NCBI GenBank assembly: GCA_028280485.1 | Contig: JANQLS010000005.1 | Span: forward strand, 1-35,091 | Length of the DNA stretch: 35,091 bases | Direction: 5' to 3' | DNA from: Planctomycetota bacterium | GTDB taxonomy: Bacteria > Planctomycetota > UBA8108 > JACQVS01 | Shown: positions 35,034 through 35,091 of the stretch, one piece after another | Layout: each line of letters begins with the position of its first letter | Position numbering within the stretch: position 1 is the first letter of the stretch | Program-made: the position numbers and the translations under genes | The notes under the pieces: model-generated | The model's input: only the letters and a program-made list of their open reading frames with translations | What the model was told of the DNA's origin: nothing | Database searches by the model: none

Positions 35034-35091
35034 TTAACTAGCCCGAAGCGCTAGCGAGGGGAGCTCCCCTCGCTAGCGCTTCGGGCTAGTT
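35034..35091. repeat. REP-like element as a 56-nt perfect palindrome at window end
   Basis: Bases 35036-35091 form one perfect palindrome centred on AGCT at 35062-35065, with no loop. The first 28 nt (35034-35061) are identical to the left arm of the element at 28530-28557, where the arms are instead separated by 20 nt. Because it reaches the last base, the palindrome may be truncated, real, or made by an assembly fold at a repeat. Confidence 0.9.

Overview
The window looks like chromosomal DNA of a Gram-negative bacterium, most probably a planctomycete or a relative in the PVC group. The evidence is an outer-membrane FadL-type porin, very large secreted proteins ending in type I dockerin repeats, CotH/lamin-tail and ASPIC/UnbV proteins, an SSS transporter beside a GH127 glycosidase, and an intergenic repeat built on GCCCGAAGCGCTAGCGAGGG, a type I associate with planctomycetes. 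The phylum call is inference; no rRNA, tRNA or ribosomal protein gene is present.

Layout. 1-2.3 kb: an NAD-dependent sugar epimerase (-) divergent from a sugar phosphate isomerase/epimerase TIM barrel (+). 2.3-3.2 kb: non-coding DNA with two terminators, a long inverted repeat and the eroded tail of a gene related to the next one. 3.2-10.6 kb: two minus-strand secreted proteins sharing an N-terminal module, a small one with a C-terminal membrane tail and a 2025-residue CotH/lamin-tail/PKD/dockerin protein. 11.1-21.4 kb: a plus-strand run of FadL porin, a pseudo-transketolase/terpene-synthase-like fusion, a giant hybrid histidine kinase with a dead Ser/Thr-kinase domain, a stand-alone receiver and an HD-GYP response regulator. 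21.8-23.9 kb: an exported protein whose C-terminal half resembles an insertion-sequence OrfA, then a TPR lipoprotein. 24-30.3 kb (-): a UnbV/FG-GAP lipoprotein, a GH127 beta-L-arabinofuranosidase-like lipoprotein and an SSS sodium/solute symporter. 31.1-34.9 kb (+): a 1273-residue LamG-repeat dockerin protein followed by a strong terminator.

The most interesting part is 11.1-21.4 kb. The 664-residue protein at 12697-14691 joins the Pyr and C-terminal domains of a DXS/transketolase, without the TPP-binding half or the catalytic Glu, to an all-alpha domain carrying DDVAD and an NLVTTWERE motif 140 residues apart, the spacing of class I terpene synthases. The kinase gene starts four bases after it, the receiver overlaps the kinase by ATGA, and the HD-GYP regulator follows. 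With the FadL porin upstream this suggests an isoprenoid or hydrophobic-signal unit ending in a c-di-GMP phosphodiesterase. That pathway is inference.

Both ends of the window lie in perfect inverted repeats (57-nt arms at the left, a 56-nt palindrome at the right). This fits a contig broken at repeats, or chimeric ends, so the end sequences should be treated with caution.
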